A DNA stretch of 64,000 nt from Pseudomonas sp. M30-35 (GCF_002163625.1 NZ_CP020892.1:3410001-3474000), one strand, 5' to 3'; positions 17,387-27,780 are shown, counted from the first letter of the stretch. The notes: generated by a model not told the origin, from the letters alone. Numbers and translations: made by a program.

Positions 17387-19966
17387 ATGAATAACAAAGT
17401 TTCCGATTTATCCGCTCACACCCCAATGATGCAGCAGTATTGGAAGTTGAAGAACCAGCACCCTGACCAGCTGATGTTCTATCGCATGGGCGACTTCTAT
17501 GAAATTTTCTATGAAGACGCAAAAAAGGCCGCCAAACTGCTCGACATCACCTTGACTGCACGCGGTCAATCCGCCGGGCAGGCGATTCCTATGTGCGGTA
17601 TTCCTTACCACGCCGCTGAAGGTTACTTGGCCAAGTTGGTCAAACTTGGTGAGTCGGTGGTTATTTGCGAGCAAGTCGGCGATCCGGCAACCAGCAAGGG
17701 CCCGGTTGATCGCCAAGTTGTGCGGATCATCACACCGGGCACGGTGAGTGACGAAGCACTGCTCGATGAGCGCCGCGACAACCTGATTGCCGCGGTACTC
17801 GGCGATGAACGCCTGTTTGGTCTAGCGGTGCTCGACATCACCAGCGGTCGCTTCAGCGTGCTGGAAATTAAAGGCTGGGAAAATCTGCTGGCAGAGCTTG
17901 AACGGCTCAACCCGGTTGAACTGCTGATCCCCGATGACTGGCCACAAGGCCTGCCCGCTGAAAAGCGTAAAGGTGTGCGTCGTCGCGCGCCGTGGGACTT
18001 TGAGCGTGACTCTGCGCATAAGAGCCTGTGCCAACAGTTTGCCACTCAAGACCTCAAAGGCTTTGGTTGCGAGTCACTGACGCTGGCGATCGGCGCTGCC
18101 GGTTGCTTGCTTGCCTATGCCAAGGAAACCCAGCGCACCGCGCTGCCACACCTGCGTAGCCTGCGTCATGAGCGCCTGGATGACACGGTGATTCTTGACG
18201 GCGCCAGCCGACGTAACCTTGAGCTGGATATAAACCTCGCCGGTGGCCGCGAAAACACCCTGCAATCGGTGGTTGATCGCTGCCAGACCGCAATGGGCAG
18301 TCGCCTGCTCAGCCGCTGGTTGAATCGTCCGCTGCGTGATCGCAGCATTCTGGTGGCACGCCAAGAGTCGATCACCTGCCTGCTTGAGCGTTACCGCTTT
18401 GAAACCTTGCAGCCACAGCTCAAGGAAATCGGTGACCTGGAACGGATTCTCGCCCGCATCGGCCTACGCAACGCCCGCCCACGCGACCTTGCACGGCTGC
18501 GCGACGCATTAGCCGCGCTACCAGAGCTGCAAAGCGCCATGGCGCTGCTGGAGTCGCCGCACCTAACTTCATTGGCGACTGTCGTCAGCACGTATCCAGA
18601 ACTGGCTGAATTGCTCAGCAAAGCGATTATAGACAACCCGCCCGCAGTGATTCGCGATGGCGGCGTGCTCAAGACCGGTTACGACGCGGAGCTCGACGAA
18701 CTGCAATCGCTGAGTGAAAACGCTGGCCAGTACCTGATGGACTTGGAAACGCGGGAAAAGGCTCGAACCGGCTTGGCCAATCTCAAGGTTGGCTACAACC
18801 GCGTACATGGCTACTTCATCGAGTTACCCAGCAAACAGGCAGAATCGGCCCCAGCTGATTATATTCGCCGGCAAACCCTGAAAGGTGCAGAGCGCTTCAT
18901 CACTCCGGAACTGAAAGAGTTTGAAGACAAAGCACTGTCGGCCAAGAGCCGTGCACTCGCACGCGAGAAAGTGCTGTACGAAGAATTGCTCGAACACCTG
19001 ATCACGCAACTCTCACCCCTGCAGGACAGCGCCTCAGCGCTTGCTGAGCTGGACGTGTTGAGCAACCTAGCCGAGCGCGCACTGAACCTGGATCTAAATT
19101 GCCCGCACTTCGTTGACGAGCCATGCATGCGCATCAACCAAGGTCGCCATCCAGTGGTTGAACAGGTTCTGACCAAGCCCTTCGTGGCCAACGACCTGAA
19201 CCTTGATGATGAAACGCGCATGCTGGTAATTACCGGCCCGAATATGGGTGGTAAATCGACCTACATGCGCCAGACGGCACTGATTGTCTTGCTCGCCCAC
19301 ATCGGTAGTTTTGTACCGGCAGCGAGCTGCGAGCTGTCATTGGTTGACCGTATATTCACCCGTATTGGCTCCAGCGATGATCTCGCCGGTGGCCGCTCGA
19401 CCTTCATGGTTGAAATGAGTGAAACCGCCAACATTCTGCACAACGCCACAGAGCAAAGCTTAGTCCTGATGGACGAAGTCGGTCGTGGCACCAGCACCTT
19501 TGACGGCCTGTCACTGGCTTGGGCAGCGGCTGAACAGCTGGCTAAACTACGCGCATACACGCTGTTTGCGACCCATTATTTTGAACTGACTGTGCTGCCG
19601 GAGAGCGAGCCACTGGTGGCCAACGTCCATCTCAACGCGACGGAGCATAATGAGCGCATCGTTTTTTTACACCACGTGCTGCCTGGCCCTGCGAGCCAGA
19701 GCTATGGTTTAGCGGTGGCACAACTGGCGGGCGTACCCAATGCAGTGATTCTGCGCGCACGTGAGCACCTGGCGCGGCTCGAAACCACAAGTTTGCCGCA
19801 CGACCTGCCTCGTACGGAGCCAGGAAAAGCGGCTACGCCACAACAAAGCGATATGTTTGCGAACCTTGCGCATCCGTTGCTAGAAGAATTGTCTAAGATC
19901 AATCCTGATGATTTGACTCCACGCCACGCGCTAGAACTGTTATATGCATGGAAAACTCGAGTCTAA
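17387..19966 (+). CDS. mutS: DNA mismatch repair protein MutS
   Basis: The mismatch-recognition ATPase of methyl-independent and directed mismatch repair. The start at 17387 gives 859 residues and [19 protein letters not shown], matching the Pseudomonas N-terminus; the frame is open upstream to 17195, but that part is integrase remnant. The mismatch-binding [12 protein letters not shown] motif is near residue 35, Walker [10 protein letters not shown] near 617, then [11 protein letters not shown], Walker [13 protein letters not shown] and FATHYFEL. No obvious defect is seen. The ribosome-binding site is weak (only AAG about 6 bases before the ATG), perhaps because the native leader was altered by the insertion. 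Confidence 0.96.
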   Translation: MNNKVSDLSAHTPMMQQYWKLKNQHPDQLMFYRMGDFYEIFYEDAKKAAKLLDITLTARGQSAGQAIPMCGIPYHAAEGYLAKLVKLGESVVICEQVGDPATSKGPVDRQVVRIITPGTVSDEALLDERRDNLIAAVLGDERLFGLAVLDITSGRFSVLEIKGWENLLAELERLNPVELLIPDDWPQGLPAEKRKGVRRRAPWDFERDSAHKSLCQQFATQDLKGFGCESLTLAIGAAGCLLAYAKETQRTALPHLRSLRHERLDDTVILDGASRRNLELDINLAGGRENTLQSVVDRCQTAMGSRLLSRWLNRPLRDRSILVARQESITCLLERYRFETLQPQLKEIGDLERILARIGLRNARPRDLARLRDALAALPELQSAMALLESPHLTSLATVVSTYPELAELLSKAIIDNPPAVIRDGGVLKTGYDAELDELQSLSENAGQYLMDLETREKARTGLANLKVGYNRVHGYFIELPSKQAESAPADYIRRQTLKGAERFITPELKEFEDKALSAKSRALAREKVLYEELLEHLITQLSPLQDSASALAELDVLSNLAERALNLDLNCPHFVDEPCMRINQGRHPVVEQVLTKPFVANDLNLDDETRMLVITGPNMGGKSTYMRQTALIVLLAHIGSFVPAASCELSLVDRIFTRIGSSDDLAGGRSTFMVEMSETANILHNATEQSLVLMDEVGRGTSTFDGLSLAWAAAEQLAKLRAYTLFATHYFELTVLPESEPLVANVHLNATEHNERIVFLHHVLPGPASQSYGLAVAQLAGVPNAVILRAREHLARLETTSLPHDLPRTEPGKAATPQQSDMFANLAHPLLEELSKINPDDLTPRHALELLYAWKTRV

Positions 19967-20027
19967 CGCCCACGCCAACAAGCTGTTAGAATCCTGCGCG
20001 CTCGGAACAGCTATGTGCTAATGCCTG

Positions 20028-20046
20028 GCACTGAAGTGCGCTTTTT
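20028..20046 (+). terminator. Weak terminator-like hairpin after mutS
   Basis: GCAC-TGAA-GTGC followed by GC and five T residues, 62 bases beyond the mutS stop. The stem is short, so termination may be partial. Confidence 0.35.
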
Positions 20047-20054
20047 CGAGCCGA

Positions 20055-20078
20055 GAGACTGTTTATGAGGGCAGTCTC
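20055..20078 (+). promoter_or_regulatory. Hairpin in the fdxA leader
   Basis: GAGACTG (20055-20061) pairs with CAGTCTC (20072-20078) around a 10-base loop, 28 bases upstream of the fdxA start. No T-run follows. Function unknown. Confidence 0.35.
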
Positions 20079-20105
20079 GCGCCGTAGCCTGAGGAGAGAA
20101 TTAGA

Positions 20106-20429
20106 ATGACCTTCGTCGTCACCGACAATTGCATCAAGTGCAAGTACACCGACTGTGTGGAAGTCTGTCCGGTGGACTGCTTCTACGAAGGCCCGAACTT
20201 CCTGGTCATTCACCCGGACGAGTGCATTGACTGCGCTCTGTGTGAACCAGAGTGCCCCGCGCAAGCCATCTTCTCTGAAGATGAGGTGCCTGAGGACATG
20301 CAGGAATATATCGAGCTGAATGCTGATCTGGCTGAGGTATGGCCAAATATCACCGAGAAGAAAGAAGCTCTCGCTGATGCTGAAGAGTGGGACGGTGTAA
20401 AAGACAAGCTTGAGCACCTGGAGCGCTAA
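20106..20429 (+). CDS. fdxA: Seven-iron ferredoxin FdxA
   Basis: A 107-residue [3Fe-4S][4Fe-4S] ferredoxin. Cluster ligands are seen in [17 protein letters not shown] and [12 protein letters not shown] within the first 60 residues; the C-terminal 45 residues are acidic and helical as in the 7Fe group of Azotobacter and Pseudomonas. It is a low-potential electron carrier; its specific partner is not shown, although an Fpr-type reductase is encoded in the same window. A GAGGAGAG ribosome-binding site precedes the ATG. The order mutS-fdxA-rsmZ-rpoS is the conserved Pseudomonas arrangement. Confidence 0.96.
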   Translation: MTFVVTDNCIKCKYTDCVEVCPVDCFYEGPNFLVIHPDECIDCALCEPECPAQAIFSEDEVPEDMQEYIELNADLAEVWPNITEKKEALADAEEWDGVKDKLEHLER

Positions 20430-20442
20430 CACTGCCTCTGCA

Positions 20443-20478
20443 CCCAATAAAACCCGCCTAGTGCGGGTTTTTTATTGG
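20443..20478 (+). terminator. Intrinsic terminator of fdxA
   Basis: AACCCGC (20451-20457), loop CTAGT, GCGGGTT (20463-20469), then T-rich sequence. The flanking CCAATAAA/TTTATTGG also pair, so it could work in both directions. Confidence 0.88.
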
Positions 20479-20532
20479 CTTGGGAATGCCCCAGAAAACT
20501 CAAGTGCAAGTGTTCAAGCAAAAAATCCAGGC

Positions 20533-20666
20533 AAAAAAAAGGGGCGGTTTAACCCGCCCACTTTTGTCCCTATTCCCTATATTTCCTACTCATCATCCTG
20601 ATGAAATCGCATCCCGCGATTGTCCTAGCCGCTGTCCCTAACAACCTGTGTTTGTCCCTAAACACG
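20533..20666 (-). ncRNA. rsmZ: Small regulatory RNA RsmZ
   Basis: The minus strand between fdxA and rpoS, the conserved rsmZ locus of Pseudomonas, encodes an RNA of about 134 nt with eight GGA motifs. Three lie in small hairpin loops: GTGTTT-AGGGAC-AAACAC (20665-20648), ATCGC-GGGAT-GCGAT (20620-20606) and CATCA-GGA-TGATG (20603-20591). It ends in GGGCGG-GTTAAA-CCGCCC followed by a U-run (20559-20533). Such RNAs sequester the translational repressors RsmA/RsmE and act downstream of the GacS/GacA system. The 5' end is placed from a TATGAT -10 element; the exact base is not determined. Confidence 0.88.
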
Positions 20667-20671
20667 CTTTA

Positions 20672-20700
20672 ATCATAAGGGATTATCCGAGCATCGCAAG
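20672..20700 (-). promoter_or_regulatory. rsmZ core promoter
   Basis: On the minus strand, TATGAT (20677-20672) is a good -10 hexamer with a weak -35 (CTTGCG, 20700-20695) 17 bases upstream. A weak -35 fits a promoter that needs GacA activation. Confidence 0.5.
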
Positions 20701-20834
20701 TGACTGATACCTTATAAAAAAACCTAAAGACTCTGATAAAAATAAAATACCTTTTAAATTCAACTAATTAAAAAACGACCTACTCACAGAAGTCTACAAC
20801 TCCTAGGCACACTGACTACAACAACCTACACGCT

Positions 20835-20852
20835 CGTCAGCTTTCTCCTACA
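20835..20852 (-). promoter_or_regulatory. Candidate GacA upstream activating sequence of rsmZ
   Basis: Minus-strand TGTAGG-AGAAAG-CTGACG resembles the known GacA site TGTAAG-N6-CTTACA with three mismatches. It lies about 170-185 bases upstream of the predicted rsmZ start, the distance reported for Pseudomonas rsmZ genes. Confidence 0.55.
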
Positions 20853-20862
20853 AGGAGCCAGC

Positions 20863-20892
20863 AAAAAAAACCGGCGTTAGCCGGTTTTTTTT
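20863..20892 (-). terminator. Intrinsic terminator of rpoS
   Basis: A perfect stem CCGGC-GTTA-GCCGG (20871-20884) flanked by A8 and T8 runs, so U-rich on the minus strand. It lies 14 bases beyond the rpoS stop and insulates rsmZ from rpoS transcription. Confidence 0.92.
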
Positions 20893-20906
20893 AAACCTAT
20901 CAGGTT

Positions 20907-21911
20907 TTACTGAAACAACGAATCACTCGACAAGCCATTTTTTTCGAGAATTTCCCGTAAGCGCTTGAGCGCCTCAACCTGTATCTGTCTAACACGCTCA
21001 CGGGTGAGGCCGATCTCCTGGCCTACTTCCTCAAGCGTGCAATTCTCATGACCACGCAGACCAAAACGCCGAACCACAACCTCACGTTGTTTATCGGTCA
21101 GCTCGCATAGCCACTGGTCAATACTCTGTGACAAATCGTCATCCTGCAGCAGCTCACAGGGATCTGTCGGACGCTCATCAGTCAGGGTATCTAGCAGGGT
21201 TTTGTCGGAGTCGGCACCCAATGATACGTCAACCGAGGACACCCGCTCATTAAGACCGAGCATGCGTTTGACCTCGCCGACGGGTTTATCAAGCAGGTTA
21301 GCAATTTCTTCAGCAGAGGGTTCGTGATCGAGCTTTTGAGTCAGCTCGCGAGCAGCACGTAGATAAACGTTAAGCTCTTTAACCACATGAATAGGAAGTC
21401 GAATAGTGCGCGTCTGATTCATGATTGCACGTTCGATGGTCTGACGAATCCACCAAGTGGCGTACGTCGAGAAGCGGAAACCACGCTCGGGGTCGAATTT
21501 TTCGACGGCGCGGATCAAGCCAAGGTTGCCTTCTTCAATTAGGTCGAGCAATGAGAGACCGCGATTTACATAGCGTCTAGCGATTTTAACAACCAGTCGC
21601 AGGTTGCTTTCAATCATACGCTTGCGGCCAGCCGGATCACCTTTTTGCGCCAGTCGGGCAAAAAAGACTTCTTCCTCCGGGCTGAGTAGCGGAGAGAAAC
21701 CAATTTCATTCAGATATAGCTGCGTAGCATCTAATGCCCGCGTGTAATCGATGTACTTATGTTGCTTGGGTGCAGCTGTTTTCGCTTTGGCCTTGGGTCG
21801 CTTGGCCGGCGTTTCTACATCTCCCATGTCCCCCAAGACGACAGCTGGCTCTATTAAGAGCACATCGTCGTCTACGTCAAACTCGGGCACTAGTTTTTTT
21901 TTGAGAGCCAT
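20907..21911 (-). CDS. rpoS: RNA polymerase sigma factor RpoS
   Basis: The 334-residue stationary-phase and general stress sigma factor. Region 1.2 reads [20 protein letters not shown], region 2 includes [20 protein letters not shown] and [20 protein letters not shown], and the region 4 helix-turn-helix is [20 protein letters not shown]. The acidic N-terminus and Lys/Ala-rich linker (about residues 35-50) are as in Pseudomonas RpoS. AAGGGA serves as ribosome-binding site about 9 bases before the ATG. It follows nlpD by 105 bases; in related bacteria the main rpoS promoter lies within nlpD. Confidence 0.97.
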   Translation of the reverse strand: MALKKKLVPEFDVDDDVLLIEPAVVLGDMGDVETPAKRPKAKAKTAAPKQHKYIDYTRALDATQLYLNEIGFSPLLSPEEEVFFARLAQKGDPAGRKRMIESNLRLVVKIARRYVNRGLSLLDLIEEGNLGLIRAVEKFDPERGFRFSTYATWWIRQTIERAIMNQTRTIRLPIHVVKELNVYLRAARELTQKLDHEPSAEEIANLLDKPVGEVKRMLGLNERVSSVDVSLGADSDKTLLDTLTDERPTDPCELLQDDDLSQSIDQWLCELTDKQREVVVRRFGLRGHENCTLEEVGQEIGLTRERVRQIQVEALKRLREILEKNGLSSDSLFQ

Positions 21912-22016
21912 TTCTATTATCCCTTGCTGAGTTCGACAGCAAGCTCTGGCGTTACCCTCTCCATGGCGACACCTGAGCCCGTCCCTCCTACACTGGGGAA
22001 ACAGGCAGACAACAAA

Positions 22017-22859
22017 TCATTGGCGTGGCAAAAATTGCAAAGGATCTACAGGCTTGCCCTGACGGCGAATTTCAAAATGTAGCTTCACCCGGTCAGTGCC
22101 CGTTGAACCCATTTCAGCAATTGCTTGCCCTGCTTTGACCTTTTGCCCCTCTTTCACCAAGAGCCTGCGGTTGTGTCCGTAGGCACTTACGTAGGTACTG
22201 CTATGTTTGATGATCACTAGTTCGCCGTAGCCCCGCAAACCACTTCCAGCGTATACAACTGTGCCATCAGATGCAGCTAAAACAGGCTGGCCCAAATCTC
22301 CGGCGATATCAATGCCTTTATTCAAACTACCGTTTGAGGAAAATCGTCCAATAACCATACCTTTGGTAGGCCACATCCAACCTGAAGATGTGCCAGCAAC
22401 CGACTGCACCGACTTGGCGGCAACAGGGGCTTTATTGGCCGCTGGCTTAGCCTTGCTAACCGGTTTGCTCTGGCTAACAGTACGGGTAGACGAGCTACTC
22501 GTGCTTGGCTTGTAAACCACCACGGACGAGGGCTTCTTGCCATCGAAACGAATGGGCTGGCCGACTCTCAACAAATAAGGCGCAGGGATGCCGTTACGTG
22601 CAGCCAGCTCTTTCCAGTCCCAGCCAAAGCGAAACGCAATCGAATAAAGGGTGTCACCACGCCGAACCAGGTACTGACCACTGCTGACATGCGGCTGCTT
22701 TGAGGTAATAGGTACAGGCCGACCGTTGCGATCTAAAACCTGAACGCCACCGGCAGGCGAACTTGAGCAGCCAGACAAAACCAACGACAGAACTAAACCA
22801 CTCAACAAGCATCGAGTGTTGCTATTGCGAATGCACGCTTGAATGGCGTCGAAACTCAC
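22017..22859 (-). CDS. nlpD: Murein hydrolase activator NlpD (lipoprotein)
   Basis: A 280-residue outer-membrane lipoprotein that activates amidases during cell separation. The signal ends in LSGC with lipidated Cys31. A LysM peptidoglycan-binding domain follows (about residues 62-105, YLVRRGDTLYSIAFRFGWDW). A Ser/Lys/Ala-rich linker (about 115-155) leads to the M23/LytM domain (about 165-275) with FSSNGSLNKGIDIAGDLGQP and VKLHFEIRRQGKPVDP. The catalytic zinc ligands are degenerate: the usual HxxxD is NKGIDIAG, so it is an activator rather than an enzyme, as known for NlpD. Directly upstream of rpoS. Confidence 0.95.
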   Translation of the reverse strand: MSFDAIQACIRNSNTRCLLSGLVLSLVLSGCSSSPAGGVQVLDRNGRPVPITSKQPHVSSGQYLVRRGDTLYSIAFRFGWDWKELAARNGIPAPYLLRVGQPIRFDGKKPSSVVVYKPSTSSSSTRTVSQSKPVSKAKPAANKAPVAAKSVQSVAGTSSGWMWPTKGMVIGRFSSNGSLNKGIDIAGDLGQPVLAASDGTVVYAGSGLRGYGELVIIKHSSTYVSAYGHNRRLLVKEGQKVKAGQAIAEMGSTGTDRVKLHFEIRRQGKPVDPLQFLPRQ

Positions 22860-22907
22860 CGGTCTCTCCCTTACTGGCTATTAGCGCCTGACACTATTGT
22901 GCAGGAT

Positions 22908-23846
22908 TTATTGATTATGGTCAGAGCTTAACTGCTGGCGTCCTGCAAACCACTCCAAACCTAAAACTAAAACAACCCCCAACAAAGCTAACAGCATTGC
23001 CCACAACACTTGAGGATCTTGCCCACTGATTTCAGCAAAGCGTGCAGGCAGAAGATTAGCCTGTAGTAAAGGAACCTGTTGCCCGTGACGATCAGTAAAC
23101 CAGGTCAGCGTCTCCTTCCAGGGCCAGATCTTATTAAGTGAGCCGAGCATTAAGCCGGTCAAGAATGCTAACGAGAGGTCACGGTAGCAGCGTAGCAGCC
23201 AGCGAAGAACGCCTGCAAAACTAACGATACCCACCAAGCAGCCTGAGGCAAACAAAGCCAGAACGGTGATATCCAGAGCCTTTACCGAGCCCAGGATGAA
23301 ATTGTACATGCCCAGCAACAACAGAATGAAGCTGCCTGAAATGCCGGGCAGAATCATTGCGCAAATGGCAATTGCACCGGCAAAGAAGATGCTCAACGAA
23401 TCGGTATTAAGATGCACCGGTGAAGCGACAGTGATCCAGTAAGCAAATGCAGCGCCCATCGCAAAACTGATAATACGCGTCCAGTTCCAACGACTGATCT
23501 CGCGCGACACCATATACGCCGAAACCAAAACCAAGCCAAAAAAGAACGACCACACTGGTATTGGGTGCTGTTCAAGTAGATAAGTAATCAATCGAGCAAG
23601 ACTGGCAATACTGGTAAGAATGCCCGCAAACAGCACCAGCAGAAACGTCGCATTGGCAGTCACCCAAGCTTCGGCAAAACGCCCACGTACGGCCAGCAAG
23701 GCAGCACGAGGCAGGCTTGAGATAGACTTTAGTAATTCGTCGTAGATACCGCTGATAAATGCAATTGTGCCACCTGACACGCCCGGCACAACGTCCGCTG
23801 CGCCCATGGCTATACCTTTGGCGTAGAGCAAAAAATACTTTTTCAT
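22908..23846 (-). CDS. DUF368 family membrane protein
   Basis: A 312-residue polytopic protein with about 8-9 hydrophobic segments. The family signature is at the N-terminus, GIAMGAADVVPGVSGGTIAF (about residues 9-28), and repeated in ICAMILPGISGSFILLLLG (about 165-183). DUF368 proteins have recently been linked to polyprenyl-phosphate translocation in other bacteria, which would fit a cell-envelope role, but this is inference. The start at 23846 (MKKYFLLYAKG) matches the family; the frame is open further upstream but that overlaps pcm. It lies between pcm (19-base gap) and nlpD. Confidence 0.85.
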   Translation of the reverse strand: MKKYFLLYAKGIAMGAADVVPGVSGGTIAFISGIYDELLKSISSLPRAALLAVRGRFAEAWVTANATFLLVLFAGILTSIASLARLITYLLEQHPIPVWSFFFGLVLVSAYMVSREISRWNWTRIISFAMGAAFAYWITVASPVHLNTDSLSIFFAGAIAICAMILPGISGSFILLLLGMYNFILGSVKALDITVLALFASGCLVGIVSFAGVLRWLLRCYRDLSLAFLTGLMLGSLNKIWPWKETLTWFTDRHGQQVPLLQANLLPARFAEISGQDPQVLWAMLLALLGVVLVLGLEWFAGRQQLSSDHNQ

Positions 23847-23865
23847 ATACCCGTCAGAGCTAGTG

Positions 23866-24543
23866 TTAAGCCAGTGGCCCATTGAGCAATGGTACGAAAC
23901 GCACCGCGTCGAGAATATGCCGCGAGTAACCCTGCTCATCGCGAATGATCAACATCAACTGTTGAACATCGCCCGCGCCAACCGGTATCACCAGTCGCCC
24001 ACCTGGCGCTAGCTGATCCAGCAATGCCTGTGGCACCTCAGAAGCTGCAGCGGTGACAATGATGCCGTTGTATGGCGCCAGCGCTGGCCAGCCTTCCCAG
24101 CCATCCCCCCAACGAAAGACAACATTGCGCAGGTTCAGTTCGACTAAACGTTCTTTAGCACGGTCTTGCAGACCCTGTATGCGCTCTACGCTGAACACCC
24201 GTTCAACCAGCTGCGAGAGTATGGCGGTCTGATAGCCTGAACCAGTGCCGATCTCCAGCACTTTATCCAGCGGCCCAGCTTCAAGCAGCAACTCGCTCAT
24301 GCGCGCAACCATATAGGGTTGCGAGATGGTCTGGTTGTGGCCAATGGGCAAAGAAGTGTCTTCATATGCACGATGAGAAAATGCCTCATCGACAAACAAA
24401 TGCCGTGGCGTACGGCGGATAACTTCCAAGACCTTAGCGTTGGACAGGCCTTCTTCATAGAGGCGTTGGATAAGTCGCTCACGGGTGCGCTGTGAGGTCA
24501 TGCCTATGCCCCGGCGATTCATTTCGTCTTGTTCGCGATTCAT
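23866..24543 (-). CDS. pcm: Protein-L-isoaspartate O-methyltransferase
   Basis: A 225-residue SAM-dependent enzyme that repairs isoaspartyl residues in aged proteins. Motifs include [35 protein letters not shown] and the SAM-binding [18 protein letters not shown] (about residues 95-112). The start at 24543 overlaps the surE stop as TAATG and has GGAGAG upstream; a start at 24501 ([10 protein letters not shown]) would give the shorter form common in Pseudomonas. It is in the classic surE-pcm-nlpD-rpoS stationary-phase cluster. Confidence 0.94.
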   Translation of the reverse strand: MNREQDEMNRRGIGMTSQRTRERLIQRLYEEGLSNAKVLEVIRRTPRHLFVDEAFSHRAYEDTSLPIGHNQTISQPYMVARMSELLLEAGPLDKVLEIGTGSGYQTAILSQLVERVFSVERIQGLQDRAKERLVELNLRNVVFRWGDGWEGWPALAPYNGIIVTAAASEVPQALLDQLAPGGRLVIPVGAGDVQQLMLIIRDEQGYSRHILDAVRFVPLLNGPLA

Positions 24544-25292
24544 TAAACTAAGCTCTCCAGCCATGGTTGCAAGCTGTTAAAGCCATCCTGAAAAGTACGA
24601 TCTAATTGTAATGGGGTGATCGATACATAGCCCTGCATCACCGCATGGAAATCGGTGCCCTGGCCGCCATCTTCAGCATCGCCAGCCACTGCAATCCAGT
24701 AACCGACTTTACCCCGCGGATTAGTCACCTTGATCGGCGCCGCAGCGCGGGCGCGATGCCCCAAGCGCGTCACCTGAATACCGCGGATATGCTCCAAGGG
24801 TAAATTAGGGATGTTCACATTAAGCACGGTACGCGGTGGTAAATCGAGTTGCTCATGCGCCTCGACCAGCTTGCGGGCAAAGTAGGCAGCCGTCGGTAGA
24901 TTATCGGTCTGGTGTGACAGCAAGGAGAAAGCAAACGCCGGACGCGATAAAAAACGGCCTTCAAGCGCCGCAGCGACAGTACCGGAATACAGCACATCAT
25001 CACCCAGGTTAGCGCCCAGATTAATCCCGGAAACGACCAAGTCAGCCACCTCGGGAAGTAGCCCATTAAGGCCCAAGTGCACGCAATCAGTCGGCGTGCC
25101 ATTAACGCTGATATAACCGTTGTCCAGCGTGCACGGATGCAACGGACGGTCGAGCGTCAGCGAACTGCTGGCGCCGCTTTTGTCCTGATCCGGTGCAATC
25201 ACTGTGCAGTCGGCATAATCAGCTAACGCAGCGTGTAGCGCGGCAATGCCCGGCGCCATCACTCCGTCATCGTTTGAAATTAGAATACGCAT
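24543..25292 (-). CDS. surE: 5'/3'-nucleotidase SurE
   Basis: A 249-residue divalent-metal-dependent phosphatase acting on nucleoside monophosphates and polyphosphate, associated with stationary-phase survival. The metal-binding motif is [15 protein letters not shown] at the N-terminus, with [15 protein letters not shown] and [20 protein letters not shown] as further signatures. The start at 25292 is the standard SurE N-terminus and overlaps the end of truD by 13 bases. It is translationally coupled to pcm downstream. Confidence 0.96.
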   Translation of the reverse strand: MRILISNDDGVMAPGIAALHAALADYADCTVIAPDQDKSGASSSLTLDRPLHPCTLDNGYISVNGTPTDCVHLGLNGLLPEVADLVVSGINLGANLGDDVLYSGTVAAALEGRFLSRPAFAFSLLSHQTDNLPTAAYFARKLVEAHEQLDLPPRTVLNVNIPNLPLEHIRGIQVTRLGHRARAAAPIKVTNPRGKVGYWIAVAGDAEDGGQGTDFHAVMQGYVSITPLQLDRTFQDGFNSLQPWLESLV

Positions 25293-26338
25293 GGGTTGTC
25301 CGTATGCCCCGTCGGCAACAGATCGACAAGCTCGCGAACCAATACGGTTGCGAAGCATCCAGCCGGCAGGACGAATTCCAGTTGCAGAATGTCAGACTCG
25401 GGATAATGCCACGTAAGGCCCGCAATGGGGAGGCGTAGAATACGACGTTCGTGCGCCATGTCCGCTTCTGCCAACCACTCGGCCAAATCTTTCTCGGTTT
25501 CACCAACGCGCTGTTCGAGAGTCTGCACCGCGCCTGAACTTGGCGGCTCACCCAAGCCCCAAAGCGGGCCCGTTGGATGCACATCAAGAATCGCCAGTCG
25601 CGGATCGGAGCATTCAGCCTCACCTGCCATGAAAAAACTACGGCTATCGGTAAACGCTAACAAATCGCCAACCTGGGCTTTGTTCCAGGTGCCATCGGCC
25701 ACGCGCGCAGCTAGAGCTTGATTAAACAGGTAACTGCGGGCCGCAGATAGCAACCGTGAGCGAAGATTACGCTGCACAGGACGATCTTTTCGCTCGGCAA
25801 ACTGGCGCGCATCAAATACATTACCGCCATCAAAACCGAAGCGCTGCAGGCCAAAATAATTGGGAATGCCCTGCTCGCGGATAACCTGCAACCGCGCATC
25901 AAGTGCGTCCCGGTCGGCGCTCAATTGGGTGAGGCGCAAAGTGAAGCCATTCGCTGCATGGGCGCCGCGTTGCAATTTACGCTGGTGACGCACTTGCTTG
26001 AGGATGCACAGATCGGTGCCCTCTGCGGCACTTAGGTCTGGGTTGGCCTTGCCGGGCAGGTGAAGACTGAACCATTGACGCGTCAAAGCCTGACGATCTT
26101 TAAGCCCGGCGTAACTGATCAACTTGAGCTGCACACCGGCGGCCTTGGCAATGCGTCTTGCGGCCTCTTCGGTATTTAAGCCACGTTTCTCCACCCACAA
26201 CCATAAATGCTCGCCATCCCCTGCCAAGGGAATATCGAGCACTTCATCAACCTGGAAGTCTTCAGCGCTGGCTTTAAGCAGCGCAGTGCCGCACGCATCG
26301 CCATAGGCCTTGGGACCTAATAGTTCGAACTCATTCAT
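25280..26338 (-). CDS. truD: tRNA pseudouridine(13) synthase TruD
   Basis: A 352-residue enzyme that makes pseudouridine at position 13 of tRNA-Glu. The catalytic aspartate lies in [20 protein letters not shown] (about residues 75-94). [20 protein letters not shown] and the TRUD insertion domain (about 155-305) are present. Its ATG overlaps the ispF stop as ATGA (26335-26338) and its 3' end overlaps surE by 13 bases, so ispF-truD-surE-pcm form one tight operon. Confidence 0.95.
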   Translation of the reverse strand: MNEFELLGPKAYGDACGTALLKASAEDFQVDEVLDIPLAGDGEHLWLWVEKRGLNTEEAARRIAKAAGVQLKLISYAGLKDRQALTRQWFSLHLPGKANPDLSAAEGTDLCILKQVRHQRKLQRGAHAANGFTLRLTQLSADRDALDARLQVIREQGIPNYFGLQRFGFDGGNVFDARQFAERKDRPVQRNLRSRLLSAARSYLFNQALAARVADGTWNKAQVGDLLAFTDSRSFFMAGEAECSDPRLAILDVHPTGPLWGLGEPPSSGAVQTLEQRVGETEKDLAEWLAEADMAHERRILRLPIAGLTWHYPESDILQLEFVLPAGCFATVLVRELVDLLPTGHTDNPCVF

Positions 26339-26820
26339 GGGCGAACCAGCAGGGCCACAGCATGTACGGCAATACCTTCTTCTCGACCCGTGAAACCCAG
26401 CTTCTCGGTCGTTGTGGCTTTAACATTGACCTGGTCAAGCTCGATCTGCAAATCCGCAGCAATCAGCGTACGCATCGCTTCGATATGCGGCGCCATCTTC
26501 GGTGCCTGGGCGACAATAGTGGTGTCGACATTGCCGACCTGCCAACCTTTGGCGGCGATCAAATCGTACACATGTCGTAACAAAACCCGACTGTCGGCAC
26601 CTTTAAACTTCGGGTCAGTGTCCGGGAAATGCTTGCCAATATCACCCAACGCCAAGGCTCCGAGCAACGCATCGGCCAAAGCATGCAACAGTACATCGCC
26701 ATCAGAATGGGCAACGAGCCCGTAATGGTGAGGAATTTGAATACCGCCGAGGGTAATAAAATCGCCCTCGCCAAAGCGGTGCACATCGTAGCCGTGGCCA
26801 ATACGCATGGTGCTACTCAT
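26335..26820 (-). CDS. ispF: 2-C-methyl-D-erythritol 2,4-cyclodiphosphate synthase
   Basis: A 161-residue enzyme of the MEP isoprenoid pathway. Metal ligands are in [20 protein letters not shown] (Asp and His of DVH) and in [39 protein letters not shown] is the C-terminal signature. Two start codons are possible: 26820, or 26808 ([12 protein letters not shown]), which is the usual family start. An intrinsic terminator of the upstream gene ends only a few bases before 26820, leaving almost no leader. Unusually for the MEP genes, ispD is 4 kb away in this genome, as in other Pseudomonas. Confidence 0.95.
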   Translation of the reverse strand: MSSTMRIGHGYDVHRFGEGDFITLGGIQIPHHYGLVAHSDGDVLLHALADALLGALALGDIGKHFPDTDPKFKGADSRVLLRHVYDLIAAKGWQVGNVDTTIVAQAPKMAPHIEAMRTLIAADLQIELDQVNVKATTTEKLGFTGREEGIAVHAVALLVRP

Positions 26821-26822
26821 AT

Positions 26823-26857
26823 AAAAAATCAGGCCCAGTAAATATCAGGGCCTGATT
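26823..26857 (-). terminator. Intrinsic terminator of fghA, abutting the ispF start
   Basis: AATCAGGCCC (26827-26836) and GGGCCTGATT (26848-26857) form a perfect 10-bp stem with an 11-base loop; on the minus strand a U-run follows (26828-26823). It lies 71 bases beyond the fghA stop and ends 2 bases before the first ispF ATG. Confidence 0.88.
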
Positions 26858-26928
26858 CTACAACGCTATGCGTTCAAGCTGGGCATCGTTGTGCTTTGCA
26901 GAACGCTGAAAACCATACAAAGATCTGC

Positions 26929-27780
26929 TCAGACCGGCTCGGACAACGCCGCCGCGTGATGACGCAGATGGTCATCAATGAAACTGGCGATAAAGTAGTA
27001 GCTGTGGTCATAGCCCGGCTGCAGACGCAACGTCAGCGGATGCCCAGCCGCTTGCGCCGCGGCCTGCAATGCTTGCGGCTTTAACTGATTAAGCAGGAAG
27101 TCATCGCGGTCGCCTTGATCTATCAGCATCGGCAAACGCTCAGTTGCAGCCGCCAACAGCGCGCAAGCATCCCACTCACGCCAGCGCGAGCGCTCTTCCC
27201 CCAAATAACGGCTGAAGGCTTTCTCGCCCCACGGGCAGTTCATCGGATTACTGATCGGCGCGAATGCTGACAAAGACTGATACCGCCCGGGGTTACGCAG
27301 CGCACAGACCAATGCGCCATGACCGCCCATGGAGTGACCACTGATACCGCGCTTATCGGTCACCGGGAAATTGGCCTCAATCAACTCGGGCAGTTCTTGC
27401 ACCACATAATCATGCATGCGGTAGTGACGCGCCCAAGGCTCCTGGGTTGCATTCAGGTAAAAGCCTGCTCCCAGACCAAAATCCCAAGCACCCTCCTGAT
27501 CATCCGGCACACCCTCGCCACGCGGGCTGGTATCCGGGGCAACGATGATCAAGCCCAATTCAGCAGCGAGCTTGTGCGCCCCCGCCTTCTGCATGAAGTT
27601 TTCATCGGTACAGGTCAGTCCCGACAACCAATATAACACCGGCAGTTTTGCCCCCTGCTCAGCCTGTGGTGGCAAGTAAACAGCAAAGGTCATATCGCAA
27701 TTGAGCGTACTCGCGCGGTGACGGTAGCGCTTATGCCAACCGCCACTGCTTTTCTGGCACGAAATATTTTCAAGGCTCAT
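26929..27780 (-). CDS. fghA: S-formylglutathione hydrolase
   Basis: A 283-residue serine esterase that hydrolyses S-formylglutathione to formate and glutathione, the last step of glutathione-dependent formaldehyde removal. The nucleophile elbow is [16 protein letters not shown] (about residues 145-160); [20 protein letters not shown] and [12 protein letters not shown] are strong family marks, and [16 protein letters not shown] holds the catalytic His. AGGAG lies 8 bases before the ATG at 27780. It follows adhC by 79 bases on the same strand and ends in a strong terminator. Confidence 0.96.
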   Translation of the reverse strand: MSLENISCQKSSGGWHKRYRHRASTLNCDMTFAVYLPPQAEQGAKLPVLYWLSGLTCTDENFMQKAGAHKLAAELGLIIVAPDTSPRGEGVPDDQEGAWDFGLGAGFYLNATQEPWARHYRMHDYVVQELPELIEANFPVTDKRGISGHSMGGHGALVCALRNPGRYQSLSAFAPISNPMNCPWGEKAFSRYLGEERSRWREWDACALLAAATERLPMLIDQGDRDDFLLNQLKPQALQAAAQAAGHPLTLRLQPGYDHSYYFIASFIDDHLRHHAAALSEPV

